Assembly: GCA_965243105.1 (NCBI GenBank)
Contig: CBDEUC010000003.1
Span: 1,426,001 to 1,490,000 of the forward strand
Direction of reading: 5' to 3'
DNA length: 64,000 nt
DNA from: WLWS01 sp965243105
Lineage (GTDB): Bacteria > Pseudomonadota > Gammaproteobacteria > Eutrophobiales > Eutrophobiaceae
Position numbers and translations under genes: made by a program. The notes below the pieces were generated by a model. That model did no database searches and was not told the origin of the DNA. It saw only the letters and a program-made list of their open reading frames with translations. Positions 1-8,470 of the stretch are shown here, piece by piece; the first letter of the stretch is position 1, and each line of letters starts with the position of its first letter.

Positions 1-396
1 ATTGGTATGTTTAATACCGTCGGTGGTGCGGGCGATGTCTATGATCCGTCTAGTGATGTAAGAGAGCTCCTGGCGCACTGGAAGAAAGACAGCGAAACAC
101 TGCTGCAACGCTTTGATAAGAACAAGGACGGCCAGATTGACATGGAAGAGTGGCAGGCCGTCAGGGATGAGGCACTGAAACAGGTCATGGCACAACACGG
201 TGATAACAGGCAAATCCCGCCGGTTAACATGCTGAGCCAGACCCGCGACAAGCGACGCCCCTTCCTGCTTTCGGCAATACCACAGCATTCGCTGGTAAGA
301 CGTTACCATTATTTTTCAATTGGACTGATATCACTGTTTTTTGCCAGCGGGGTTTTTGTCACCTGGGCGCTGAATGCCCGACTGACTGGCGCTTGA
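1..396 (+). CDS. EF-hand, C-terminally membrane-anchored protein (5' end outside window)
   Basis: The reading frame is open to the first base of the window, so the visible 129 residues from the Met at base 7 are probably only the C-terminal part. It has one canonical EF-hand calcium-binding loop (DKNKDGQIDMEEW, about residues 38-50) and one hydrophobic segment near the C-terminus (about residues 104-121) followed by a short tail. The block PFLLSAIPQHSLVRRYHYFS resembles the C-terminal part of bacterial GIDE-domain (E3-ligase-like) membrane proteins as I remember them, but the diagnostic N-terminal part is not visible. It lies just upstream of prlC on the same strand. Role unknown; calcium binding and membrane attachment are inferred from motifs only. 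Confidence 0.6.
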   Translation: MGMFNTVGGAGDVYDPSSDVRELLAHWKKDSETLLQRFDKNKDGQIDMEEWQAVRDEALKQVMAQHGDNRQIPPVNMLSQTRDKRRPFLLSAIPQHSLVRRYHYFSIGLISLFFASGVFVTWALNARLTGA

Positions 397-460
397 AGAC
401 GTTCTTAATTAGTATTCTGCAGCTTTGAAACCAATGCCCACCTGGGCTGAACGACGCAGC

Positions 461-2518
461 ATGGAAAATCCACTTCTAGAGAAAACGACATTACCGCCAT
501 TTGGCGAAATCAAACCGGAGCATATTGAACCGGCCATCGACACCCTGATCGCAGAAAACCGCGAGATCCTGGAGGAGCTGCTGGAGAAGAACCAGCAATA
601 CACCTGGGAGAACCTGGTCGAGCCACTTGAGGACCGCGACGAGTTGCTGAACCGGGCCTGGTCACCTGTGAATCACCTGCATTCCGTCGCTGATAACGAC
701 GAATTGCGCGAGGCCTACAACGCCTGCCTGCCGAAATTGACAGAATATGGCAGCGAGCTTGGTCAGCATCGCGGACTTTTCGAGGCCTACCGGCAAATCA
801 GGGAACACGACTCTTTTGCCAGCCTGGATATTGCCCAGCAAAAAAGCATCGAAAACAGCCTGCGGGATTTCAGGTTATCCGGTGTCGCCCTTGAAGGTGG
901 GGAGAGAGAACGCTACCGGGAACTGAAAAAGAAGCTGTCCCAGCTGCAGACACGCTTCGAGGAGAACCTGCTCGATGCAACCCAGGCCTGGAGCCTGCCG
1001 CTGGATGACGAGAGCAGCCTGGCAGGCCTGCCGGATTCAGCACTGGCCCTGCTGGCGCAAAATGCAAAGCGGGATGGCAAGCAGGGCTGGCTGCTGAACC
1101 TGGATTTCCCCAGCTATATACCGGTTATGCAGTATGCCGATGATCGGGCACTTCGCGAAAAGCTTTACCGGGCCTATGTCACTCGAGCATCGGAGCAGGG
1201 GGAAAATCCGGAGCAGTGGGACAACGGCCAAAACATGGTGGAAATACTGGCGCTGCGACAGCAGCAGGCAGAGTTGCTGGGTTTTGACAACTACGCCGAG
1301 TACTCCCTGGCACGAAAAATGGCTGGTAGCACCGGGGAAGTCACCAGCTTCCTGGAGGACCTGGCCGACCGTTCCATGGGTGGCGCCAGGGCCGACTACG
1401 AAGAACTGAAAACCTTCGCGCACAAAAATTACGACATTGACGATCTGCAGGCCTGGGACCTGGCCTACTATTCCGAGAAACTGCGCCTTCACAAGTTTGA
1501 TCTCTCGCAGGAGGAGCTGCGCCCCTACTTTCCCGCCGATCGCGTGATCCAGGGCATGTTTACCGTGGTAAACAGGCTGTACGGACTGGAAATCAGCGAG
1601 GTACAGGGAGTACAAACCTGGCACGAGGATGTGCGTTTTTTCCAAATCCGCGACAGCAACGGTGATATTCGCGGCAGTTTCTACCTGGATCTCTATGCAC
1701 GCCAGCAAAAAAGGGGCGGTGCATGGATGGATGAGTGCGTGGTCAGGCGACGCCTCGAAACCGGTGTGCAGAACCCGGTGGCCTACCTGACCTGTAACTT
1801 CACGCCGCCGGTTGGCGAAGACCCGTCCCTGTTAACCCATGATGAAGTTATTACGCTGTTTCACGAATTTGGCCACGGGCTGCATCACATGCTGACCAGG
1901 GTGGATTACCCGGAGGTTTCAGGAATCAACGGCGTGGCATGGGATGCGGTGGAGTTGCCCAGCCAGTTCATGGAAAACTGGTGCTGGGAAAAGGAAGCCC
2001 TGCAATACATTTCCGGCCACTACCAGAGTGGCGAAACCCTGCCCGACGAGTTATTCCAGAAAATGCTGAAGGCACGCACCTTCCAGGCAGGAATGCAGAT
2101 GCTTCGACAAATCGAGTTTGCGCTTTTTGATTTCAGGCTGCACCGGGAAAAACGTGGTGAAAGCGTCGAAGATATCCAGCGCCTGCTGGACGACGTGCGC
2201 CAGCGCGTGGCTGTTGTCGCGCCACCTGCCTACAATCGCTTTCAGCACGGCTTTTCCCATATTTTTGCCGGTGGCTATGCAGCAGGCTATTACAGCTACA
2301 AGTGGGCCGAGGTTTTATCGGCCGATGCCTTTTCTAAATTCGAAGAAAACGGTATCTTTGACAGGAAAACGGGGGAACAATTTCTGCACTCTATCCTCGA
2401 ACAAGGCGGTTCGCGCGAACCGATGGACCTGTTTATTGAATTCAGGGGGCGCCAGCCCAGTATCGATCCCCTGCTCAGACACGCAGGCATACTCACAGGA
2501 GAACTGGAAAGCGCATGA
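461..2518 (+). CDS. prlC: Oligopeptidase A, M3 family zinc metallopeptidase
   Basis: Cytosolic zinc endopeptidase that degrades short peptides, including cleaved signal peptides. The start at 461 gives an N-terminus (MENPLLEKTTLPPFGEIKP) that matches family members such as E. coli OpdA; the in-frame Met at 425 would add 12 atypical residues. The length of 685 residues is normal. The zinc motif HEFGH lies at about residues 468-472, within the M3 signature, and the rest of the catalytic domain is intact, with no frameshift. The stop overlaps the start of the next gene (ATGA at 2515), so the two are probably co-transcribed and translationally coupled. In Pseudomonas the orthologue is, from memory, close to the chromosome origin, which bears on the DnaA-box region nearby. 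Confidence 0.96.
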   Translation: MENPLLEKTTLPPFGEIKPEHIEPAIDTLIAENREILEELLEKNQQYTWENLVEPLEDRDELLNRAWSPVNHLHSVADNDELREAYNACLPKLTEYGSELGQHRGLFEAYRQIREHDSFASLDIAQQKSIENSLRDFRLSGVALEGGERERYRELKKKLSQLQTRFEENLLDATQAWSLPLDDESSLAGLPDSALALLAQNAKRDGKQGWLLNLDFPSYIPVMQYADDRALREKLYRAYVTRASEQGENPEQWDNGQNMVEILALRQQQAELLGFDNYAEYSLARKMAGSTGEVTSFLEDLADRSMGGARADYEELKTFAHKNYDIDDLQAWDLAYYSEKLRLHKFDLSQEELRPYFPADRVIQGMFTVVNRLYGLEISEVQGVQTWHEDVRFFQIRDSNGDIRGSFYLDLYARQQKRGGAWMDECVVRRRLETGVQNPVAYLTCNFTPPVGEDPSLLTHDEVITLFHEFGHGLHHMLTRVDYPEVSGINGVAWDAVELPSQFMENWCWEKEALQYISGHYQSGETLPDELFQKMLKARTFQAGMQMLRQIEFALFDFRLHREKRGESVEDIQRLLDDVRQRVAVVAPPAYNRFQHGFSHIFAGGYAAGYYSYKWAEVLSADAFSKFEENGIFDRKTGEQFLHSILEQGGSREPMDLFIEFRGRQPSIDPLLRHAGILTGELESA

Positions 2519-3288
2519 AATTTCTGGTGGCCGGCTGCCTTTGTGCAGTGTTTGCTGCAGCAATCTCGGCCGAAGAAGCCTATATCACTGACCAGCTAAA
2601 GGCTGGCCTGCACGAGGACAAATCCCTTGATAGCGCCATCATCAAGGTTGTCCCCACGGGTACCTCGCTGGAAATCATCAAGCGTGAAGAGCAACTCAGC
2701 TTCGTACGCGACGAAAGTGGTGTATCCGGCTGGATCAGCAATGATTATCTGAAGAATACGCCGCCGGGCCAGGCTTCAAATGATGAACTCCAGGCACGCG
2801 CGGACACCCTGGAAGCGCGACTGAACGACATGCGCGAGGAAAAGCTTGCGCTTGAAGAGCAATTAAAAAGCGGTAACAAGCGTCCGCCAAAAACCGTGCG
2901 TAACCTCAACCAGCTCAAGCAGGACCATGCCAGGCTGGAACAGGACTTCAAGGCAGAAAAACTGAAGAACGGGAAATTGCAGATTGAACTGACCGAGCTG
3001 CGCAAGCGTGTCGGGCAGGACAGCGACACCGATACGCTGTACCGGCAGATAAGCACGCTCGAGGAAGACAAGAAGACCCTGGAAATACAGTTGGCCCAGA
3101 CCCTGGAAAAGTACGGCGATGCAGAAGGCACTGCTGGCGGAAGCCGGGGATCGCTGGGCGGTGGTTTCAATCCCGGCGTACGAAACATGATGATTTACCT
3201 GCTGGTCACCCTGGTGCTGGGGCTGTTTGGTGGTGCGTACATCCTGGATTTCGTCAACCGCAGGCGCCACGGGGGTTTTCGCATTTAG
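2515..3288 (+). CDS. SH3-domain, coiled-coil, membrane-anchored protein (YgiM/TIGR04211-like)
   Basis: 257 residues. A signal peptide (about residues 1-19) is followed by a bacterial SH3-like domain (about 20-80, including the conserved SGWISNDYL-type turn). A long charged coiled coil (about 90-200) and a Gly-rich linker lead to a C-terminal transmembrane helix (about 224-246) ending in a basic tail. This order of signal, SH3, coiled coil and TM anchor is that of the family represented by E. coli YgiM. The protein should face the periplasm, perhaps contacting peptidoglycan; its exact role is unknown. It overlaps prlC by four bases. Confidence 0.85.
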   Translation: MKFLVAGCLCAVFAAAISAEEAYITDQLKAGLHEDKSLDSAIIKVVPTGTSLEIIKREEQLSFVRDESGVSGWISNDYLKNTPPGQASNDELQARADTLEARLNDMREEKLALEEQLKSGNKRPPKTVRNLNQLKQDHARLEQDFKAEKLKNGKLQIELTELRKRVGQDSDTDTLYRQISTLEEDKKTLEIQLAQTLEKYGDAEGTAGGSRGSLGGGFNPGVRNMMIYLLVTLVLGLFGGAYILDFVNRRRHGGFRI

Positions 3289-3357
3289 CCGCTGCAGTTC
3301 ACAGGTTTGACCGATAAATCTGGCCCCGACTCTCACCCTCGCTGTAAAATAAAGCCC

Positions 3358-3705
3358 ATGAGCAAGAGCGACGAGTTCGACTTCGATACCTGGGCGCGCC
3401 TGGCAAAAGATGACCCGGAGACCTTTGAGGCCATGCGTCAGAACGCGCTGCAGGGACTGATCGATAAGGCCCCCGCAGCCAGCAGGGCGCGAATGCAGGG
3501 TATTCAATGGCAGGTGGACCAGCTCAGGAAACGCTCTGACAACCCAATGGCCGCCTGCGTGCAGATCTCGCAGTTGATGTGGAATTCCCTCCTTGGCGAA
3601 CGCGGTTTACTGGATGCCCTGGAAAGCCCGGGAAAATGGGCAGCTACAGGCCGCCCTTCCGACAATGTTGTACCCCTTCGCACCCCGGGATCACCTCGCC
3701 ACTGA
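3358..3705 (+). CDS. DUF3135 family protein
   Basis: 115-residue cytosolic protein. The start at 3358 ([19 protein letters not shown]) is preferred to the upstream Met at 3307, because the FDxWAxLAxxDPExFExxR block at the N-terminus is the hallmark of DUF3135 proteins. They are small, helical and of unknown function. No signal peptide or membrane segment. It sits between the SH3 protein and rpmE on the same strand, about 70 bases after the former. No experimental role is known to me. Confidence 0.8.
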   Translation: MSKSDEFDFDTWARLAKDDPETFEAMRQNALQGLIDKAPAASRARMQGIQWQVDQLRKRSDNPMAACVQISQLMWNSLLGERGLLDALESPGKWAATGRPSDNVVPLRTPGSPRH

Positions 3706-3800
3706 GGGAATTTGAGATTGCACCGGGGCAGGCTTTGCACTACACTCCCCGCCCCTGCCAAGATGGCAGAGTAAGATTCAAAAGCAGAGAGTTACAAAAA

Positions 3801-4004
3801 ATGAAGCCAGAAATTCATCCATCATATTCAGAAATCTCTGTCACATGCAGCTGTGGCAACGTTTTCAAGACGCGCTCTACGCTGGACAACGACGATCTTC
3901 ACATCGATGTTTGCTCCCAGTGCCATCCTTTTTACACCGGCAAGCAGAAAATGCTGGATACCGCGGGCCGTGTTGATAAATTCCGCCGCAAGTACGGTAT
4001 GTAA
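3801..4004 (+). CDS. rpmE: 50S ribosomal protein L31, zinc-binding (C+) type
   Basis: 67 residues starting at [20 protein letters not shown], which is the normal L31 N-terminus; the longer in-frame ORF upstream has no family similarity. Four zinc-ligand cysteines are present (Cys16, Cys18, Cys37, Cys40), so this is the zinc-containing paralogue, not the zinc-free YkgM type that Zur usually represses. L31 bridges the two ribosomal subunits. An AAAAA stretch directly precedes the ATG. The gene ends in a strong intrinsic terminator about 27 bases after the stop. With a Zur locus elsewhere in the window, this protein is a plausible cellular zinc store, but no Zur box is visible here. Confidence 0.97.
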   Translation: MKPEIHPSYSEISVTCSCGNVFKTRSTLDNDDLHIDVCSQCHPFYTGKQKMLDTAGRVDKFRRKYGM

Positions 4005-4030
4005 ACCTGGAAGAAGCGAATTCAAATACG

Positions 4031-4061
4031 AAAAAAGCGCCGAAACCCGGCGCTTTTTTTT
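4031..4061 (+). terminator. Intrinsic terminator of rpmE
   Basis: Hairpin with stem AAGCGCCG / CGGCGCTT and a loop of about five bases, with flanking A and T tracts that lengthen the stem, ending in eight T residues. It begins 27 bases after the rpmE stop. Confidence 0.92.
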
Positions 4062-4129
4062 GCCCTGGAGAAAATTTTTCAGGGGAAAAATTCCCGTCCC
4101 CGGGCTGCTACCGGGCGGGCGATCTTAAA

Positions 4130-4500
4130 GCGGAAACCTGAGGTATTTTCTAATTTCGCTGCTTAAGCCTTTGGCTGGTCTCAAGATCAATATTTATCCA
4201 CATTTTCTGTGGATATCTTTGTGGATGAATTGCTAACATCGCTCCTAAGTTAGCGAAATTACTGGCTTCCCCCCAGTTTTGTCATTTTTTATACAATTAT
4301 TAAATGTCTATATATTTCAGAAACTTATACTATTTTTATAGGCCCAAATGCGTGTCACTTAAGGTTCATTATTAACTTTGGTTCAAATTTGGCTTTCACT
4401 GTGCATAAATGTGAATGTCAATACCTAATTTAAAAATATTTTTGAACTGATTTCATTTTTGTCGGTCGAAAACAACAGAAACAGAACATCAGTTTTCTCC
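4130..4500. other. Gene-free AT-rich region with a DnaA-box cluster (candidate oriC or DnaA-binding locus)
   Basis: This stretch between rpmE and engB has no credible gene and is much more AT-rich than its surroundings. It has a perfect DnaA box TTATCCACA at 4194-4202 (+), a one-mismatch box at 4208-4216 (-, ATATCCACA), another at 4220-4228 (-, TCATCCACA), and a second perfect box TTATGCACA at 4400-4408 (-). Long A/T runs at 4285-4340 and 4425-4460 could serve as an unwinding element. Two perfect 8-of-9 consensus matches in about 500 bases would be rare by chance (about 0.02 expected for both strands with even base use). It could be the replication origin, or a DnaA-titration site. There is no dnaA, dnaN or mnmG nearby, and the gene strands to the left do not point away from it, so the origin assignment is tentative. 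Confidence 0.5.
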
Positions 4501-4511
4501 TCCTCACTAAT

Positions 4512-4534
4512 GTTCGAATCCCGGTCTCCCCAGC
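4512..4534 (+). other. tRNA 3'-end-like fragment
   Basis: The bases GTTCGAATCCCGGTCTCCCC followed by A resemble a T-loop, the 3' half of a T stem and an acceptor 3' strand. There is no matching 5' half, anticodon arm or acceptor partner upstream, so this is not a complete tRNA. Such 3' fragments are often left by integration into tRNA genes. Chance resemblance is possible. Confidence 0.25.
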
Positions 4535-4545
4535 CGGGTAACCTT

Positions 4546-4590
4546 GGCCCCGGTAACCTCCCCCTTTGAAAATAACCGGGGCCTTCTTTT
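4546..4590 (+). terminator. Strong hairpin with a T-rich tail beyond engB, reading plus
   Basis: A perfect nine-base stem (GGCCCCGGT at 4546-4554 with ACCGGGGCC at 4575-4583) is followed on the plus strand by TTCTTTT. The minus-strand side lacks a T tract, so its best polarity is plus, although engB, which ends here, is on the minus strand. There is no plus-strand gene just upstream. It may end an unannotated transcript from the AT-rich region, or simply insulate engB. Confidence 0.55.
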
Positions 4591-5182
4591 ATATATCAAA
4601 CCAGGCGTCCAGCTGGTCTACCAGCTCCTCAATCCCCTGTTTTTTCAGCGCAGAAAACAGCTGCACGCTGTGCCCCCTGCCCTGCAGGCTCTTTTGCACC
4701 GCGGCCATGGTTTTCTTTCGCGCGCCAAAAGCCAGCTTGTCTGACTTGTTTAACAGTATGTGCACCGGGAGATCGGCGTACTCACACCACTCGATCATGC
4801 GCTCATCATGCTCGGTAATCTTGCGCCGAATATCACAGATCATCACCACGCCCACCAGGCATTCCCGTTCATGAAAGTACCTTCCAAGTGTTTCAGCCCA
4901 GTGAAGCTGGGTCTTTTCCGGGACCTTGGCATAGCCATAACCCGGCAAATCCACCAGCCTGCAGTGCTCCGTCACGGAAAAGAAATTGATCAGCTGGGTC
5001 CGGCCCGGGGTCTTGCTGATCTTTGCAAGACGGGTTTGCCCGGTTAGGGCATTGATGATGCTGGACTTGCCAGCATTGGAGCGGCCGGCAAAAGCCACCT
5101 CGCGGCCGACATCCTCTACTAACTGGTCCAGATCATGGGCACTCCTGGTGTAACTGGCGTTATGGTATTCTTTTAAACTCAT
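4589..5182 (-). CDS. engB: Ribosome biogenesis GTP-binding protein EngB/YihA/YsxC
   Basis: 197-residue GTPase of the TrmE-Era-EngA-EngB class, required for late assembly of the large ribosomal subunit. G1 is GRSNAGKSS (about residues 33-41), G3 is DLPGYG (about 78-83) and G4 is NKSD (about 145). The TPGRTQLINFF switch I region is typical of EngB. The length is normal and the start MSLKEYHNA fits. It is divergent from the cytochrome c4 gene, with about 170 bases between the two starts; the same engB / c4 pair is found in Pseudomonas. Its 3' end runs into a strong hairpin. Confidence 0.96.
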   Translation of the reverse strand: MSLKEYHNASYTRSAHDLDQLVEDVGREVAFAGRSNAGKSSIINALTGQTRLAKISKTPGRTQLINFFSVTEHCRLVDLPGYGYAKVPEKTQLHWAETLGRYFHERECLVGVVMICDIRRKITEHDERMIEWCEYADLPVHILLNKSDKLAFGARKKTMAAVQKSLQGRGHSVQLFSALKKQGIEELVDQLDAWFDI

Positions 5183-5356
5183 ATTTCATGTGTGAAGTGC
5201 GCAGGATTCCCAATTTTCCTGTGATTCTCGTCCACTCGCCGCCATTTTTTCTGTAAGATACGCAAAAAATCTAAGCAGGTCGGGGTATCAGGTAAGTGCA
5301 GTCACTATACCGTCGCCAACCTGGGAAATACCAGTTGAATTAGAGGAAACCCGTTC

Positions 5357-5965
5357 ATGTTGAAAAATGTCAGCTTTTTAATCAGCATGCTGCTGCTCGT
5401 CCAGCCTGCTGCAACTGCCGGTGATGCTGCTGCGGGCAAGGCCAAGTCTGCGACATGTACCGCCTGCCACGGCCAGGACGGCAATGGCGTGGATGCCCTT
5501 CCCCTGCAACCGCGCCTCGCCGGTCAGCATGCAGAGTACCTCGCCAAGCAGATTCATGATTACAAGTCTGGTGCCCGCGAAAATGCCATCATGGCGCCCA
5601 TGGTAGCGGCCCTGTCCGACGAGGATATCGACGACCTCGCCGCGTATTATGCCAGCCTGCAAGGGGCCACCGGCGACAGCAACCCTGACCGCTGGGACCT
5701 GGGTCAGCGTCTCTACCGCGCCGGTGATGCCAGCAAGGGGCTGGCAGCCTGCATGGCGTGCCATGGCCCTTCAGGTCGCGGCAACGCGGCCGCAAACTAC
5801 CCGTCGCTTACCGGGCAGTACTCTGCCTACACCGCCGCTACACTCAAGGCATTCAAGGCTGAGCAAAGGGCAAACGACCTTAATGGCGTCATGCGCAATA
5901 TCGCCGCCAAGATGACCAACGAGGAAATTGAAGCAGTATCGGACTATATCGAAGGCCTGCACTAG
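5357..5965 (+). CDS. Cytochrome c4, dihaem periplasmic
   Basis: 202 residues with a cleavable signal peptide (about 1-21, ending ATAG) and two class I cytochrome c domains. The haem motifs are CTACH (Cys34, Cys37, His38) and CMACH (Cys132, Cys135, His136). The distal Met ligands fall in the conserved MAPM-type and MRNIAAKM-type segments. Cytochrome c4 carries electrons from the bc1 complex to terminal oxidases, often cbb3 type. A good ribosome-binding site (GAGGAAA) precedes the start. It is followed by dsbA, a common gammaproteobacterial pair; oxidase genes are not in this window. Confidence 0.94.
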   Translation: MLKNVSFLISMLLLVQPAATAGDAAAGKAKSATCTACHGQDGNGVDALPLQPRLAGQHAEYLAKQIHDYKSGARENAIMAPMVAALSDEDIDDLAAYYASLQGATGDSNPDRWDLGQRLYRAGDASKGLAACMACHGPSGRGNAAANYPSLTGQYSAYTAATLKAFKAEQRANDLNGVMRNIAAKMTNEEIEAVSDYIEGLH

Positions 5966-6142
5966 GCAGCGCCTGTTGCTCAGCCGGCAATTTTCACTTG
6001 AAGCTAAATTTCAAGAAAATACAGCGACCTGGGCAATCGTCGTGAAACTCGGCGGCGCCCGGCCAGTCAAACCCTTATAGCCAGTAAAAACACAACAGGC
6101 CTGGTATCCAGGCGAAAAGAACAAACAAGCAGGTAAAATAAC

Positions 6143-6751
6143 ATGAAGAATAGTGCTCAAATCCTGGTCAGTGTCCTGGCCCTTCTGCTGTCCACCTACG
6201 TCACTGCAGCAGAGCCCTACAAGAATATTGTTCCGGCCCAACCCACCCAGGTTGCGGAAGGCAAGATAGAGGTTGTAGAAGTGTTCTGGTACGGCTGCCC
6301 GCACTGCTACGACTTTGAGCCACACATCAATAGCTGGATGGCCAACCTGCCCGAGGATGTAGAGTTTCGACGCATGCCCGGAATTTTCAGCAAGAGCTGG
6401 GTGGCCCACGCCAAGGCCTACTATGCTGCTGAAAAACTGGGTGTGCTGGATCAGATTCATACTCCGCTTTTTGAAGCCCTGCACAAGGACCGCAAGAGGA
6501 TTTTCTCTGAAAGCGAACTTAAAGACTTTTTTGTATCAAGGGGCATAGACGGCGACGAATTCACCAGGGCGTATAATTCCAACGAAGTGGAAGTTAAGTT
6601 CAAGCAGGCTTTCCTCATGGGGCAGCGTTACAAGATAACCGGTGTCCCGGCGGTGGTGGTAAATGGTAAATACATGACCGGTGCGGCCCTGGCCGGCTCC
6701 TTCGATAATCTCCTCAAGACCGTGGACATGCTGGTCGATAAGGAAAGATGA
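6143..6751 (+). CDS. dsbA: Thiol:disulfide interchange protein DsbA
   Basis: 202-residue periplasmic dithiol oxidase that introduces disulfides into exported proteins. Signal peptide about residues 1-22. The catalytic CPHC motif sits at residues 52-55 within FWYGCPHCYDF, and the cis-Pro loop TGVPAVVVNG lies in the C-terminal half. A helical insert is present, as expected for DsbA. The gap of about 180 bases to the cytochrome c4 gene holds no other gene. Its partner DsbB is not in this window. Confidence 0.96.
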   Translation: MKNSAQILVSVLALLLSTYVTAAEPYKNIVPAQPTQVAEGKIEVVEVFWYGCPHCYDFEPHINSWMANLPEDVEFRRMPGIFSKSWVAHAKAYYAAEKLGVLDQIHTPLFEALHKDRKRIFSESELKDFFVSRGIDGDEFTRAYNSNEVEVKFKQAFLMGQRYKITGVPAVVVNGKYMTGAALAGSFDNLLKTVDMLVDKER

Positions 6752-6904
6752 AGAATAAGCCAGGCGGCTTGAACACGCCCCTTTCAAGGGGCTAACCCTC
6801 AATTATCCAGTGCCTGGCGTTTTTCACGCCGGGCAACTTCGCGTCAGCAAACTCTTGGCGCGCACCCTGTTGCCGGGTCCGGCATGACATATACGGGGTA
6901 CACC

Positions 6905-8458
6905 ATGGGATCACAGGCGAGCATTCTCAGCGAGGAACCAGTCTGGAAAGAGCGCTATGTCCAGTCACTAAATGACCTGGAAGAGAAAGAGCAGGACTTC
7001 GCAAGGACCGAGGACAGGCTCTACAAGTCCATCCTGCGACTAGTATTCAGCTATACCGGCATCGATGAAAAGCTGGATAGCAGGCTTGCGACAATGCGCA
7101 GCCAGCTGCAAAAAGAAAAGGACAGGGAAGCACGTAACAGGATCATCGATCCAATCATTGAAGAAATCGTCAGCTTCTCCCGTGAAAAAGACAATCGAGC
7201 AGAACAACCTGGAAGTAGCTCCCAGGCCGACCCCCTGGCACAGTTACTTGAAAGCGTATCCCTGCCGGGTGAAGCAGGAATAGAGGTGCTGGCACTGAGA
7301 AAGCGTGCCGCGCAAATTAGTGAAGAGCAGGAGCGCCTGCAGCTGGTCCAGGAACTGGTGCAGGTTCTAAGCAGCAGTGCAGGGGAGAGCACAACCGCGG
7401 CCGATGAAACTGGCCTCGCGGGATTTCGCGCCAAGCTGATGGAGTTGTTTGAATGGTTGTCCATTCCGAAGGAATACAGCACCCGGGTTGAACATGTAAA
7501 AAGCCGTATCAGCAAGCTCGAGTCCGGCGAGGATCTCTCGGCGGCGTTACGGGACACGGCTATCGTGGTAAACGACCTGCAGGAGGCGCTGCAGGCGGAA
7601 CTCGGGGATATTCAGAATTTCCTCGTGCGTGTGACCGCCCGGCTGGTCGATGTTGAAGATTGTTTCCAGGAAATTGAAAGTGAAAGTTCACGAGCCAGCG
7701 AGGATGCCGGGTCACTGAATGTCCTGGTAGAAGAAAATGTCCGTTGCATCAGGAACGGCATCCTTGATTCCGATGATGTCATGGAAATGAAAAAGATCAT
7801 CGAGACTCGCCTCACCTGTATTGAACAATCGGTCAACGCATTCCAGGACACCAACCAGGAGCGCCAGCAAAAGTGGCAGGCAAGGGTAAGCGAGCTCATG
7901 GGACAGGTCGATGCCATGAAAGGGGAGACCGAGCAACTACGCAGGAGAATCCACGAGGAGTACAGGAAGGCCAAGACCGATGCTCTCACGGCAGTGCCAA
8001 ATCGACTCGCGTACAACGAAAAGGCCAGGCAGGAATATGCCCGCTGGCAAAGAAACGGGCAGGCTTTCTGTCTATGCGTCATTGACGTGGACAGGTTCAA
8101 GGGCGTGAACGACACCTGGGGACACAAGGCTGGCGACAAGGTACTGAAAACCATTGCGGAAGTCTGCGCATCAAACATACGAAAAACGGACTTTTTTGCC
8201 CGCTATGGCGGCGAGGAATTTGTCCTGCTGCTGCCGGAGACACGGCTGGAGCAGGCGCGGGTGGCCGCAGAGAACCTGCGCAGGGAAATTGAGCTACGTA
8301 AGTTCCATTACTCCCGGCAACCGGTTCCCATCACCATTTCCTGCGGTATAGCGGAGATCAGGAAAGACGACAGCCTGGGTGCTGTTTTTGAACGAGCGGA
8401 CAAGGCCATGTACCGGGCAAAGCAGGGTGGCCGTAACCGCGTAATGATCCAGGACTAG
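6905..8458 (+). CDS. GGDEF-domain diguanylate cyclase with a long helical N-terminal region
   Basis: 517 residues from the ATG at 6905, chosen over the Met at 6884 because GGGG lies six bases upstream. Residues 1 to about 350 are charged, helical and coiled-coil-like without a membrane segment. The GGDEF domain fills the C-terminus: active-site GGEEF at about residue 435, the DxD-like metal motif VIDVDRFKGVND, and an RKTD inhibitory I-site five residues before GGEEF. It should therefore make cyclic di-GMP with product feedback. It lies downstream of cytochrome c4 and dsbA, as does a GGDEF gene in Pseudomonas (PA5487, from memory). The input signal is unknown. Confidence 0.88.
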   Translation: MGSQASILSEEPVWKERYVQSLNDLEEKEQDFARTEDRLYKSILRLVFSYTGIDEKLDSRLATMRSQLQKEKDREARNRIIDPIIEEIVSFSREKDNRAEQPGSSSQADPLAQLLESVSLPGEAGIEVLALRKRAAQISEEQERLQLVQELVQVLSSSAGESTTAADETGLAGFRAKLMELFEWLSIPKEYSTRVEHVKSRISKLESGEDLSAALRDTAIVVNDLQEALQAELGDIQNFLVRVTARLVDVEDCFQEIESESSRASEDAGSLNVLVEENVRCIRNGILDSDDVMEMKKIIETRLTCIEQSVNAFQDTNQERQQKWQARVSELMGQVDAMKGETEQLRRRIHEEYRKAKTDALTAVPNRLAYNEKARQEYARWQRNGQAFCLCVIDVDRFKGVNDTWGHKAGDKVLKTIAEVCASNIRKTDFFARYGGEEFVLLLPETRLEQARVAAENLRREIELRKFHYSRQPVPITISCGIAEIRKDDSLGAVFERADKAMYRAKQGGRNRVMIQD

Positions 8459-8470
8459 GCAGGTGCTTCG

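Noticed and set aside
1037..1708. 223-codon minus-strand ORF opposite prlC
   Set aside because: Antisense to a conserved M3 peptidase, with no ribosome-binding site or recognisable domain.
4440..4540. Possible complete tRNA or tmRNA ending near 4534
   Set aside because: Only a 3'-like fragment is present. No acceptor 5' strand, anticodon arm or tmRNA tag region can be folded upstream.
6775..6792. Hairpin GCCCCTTTCAAGGGGC after dsbA as a terminator
   Set aside because: The stem is short and no T tract follows, so termination is not supported.
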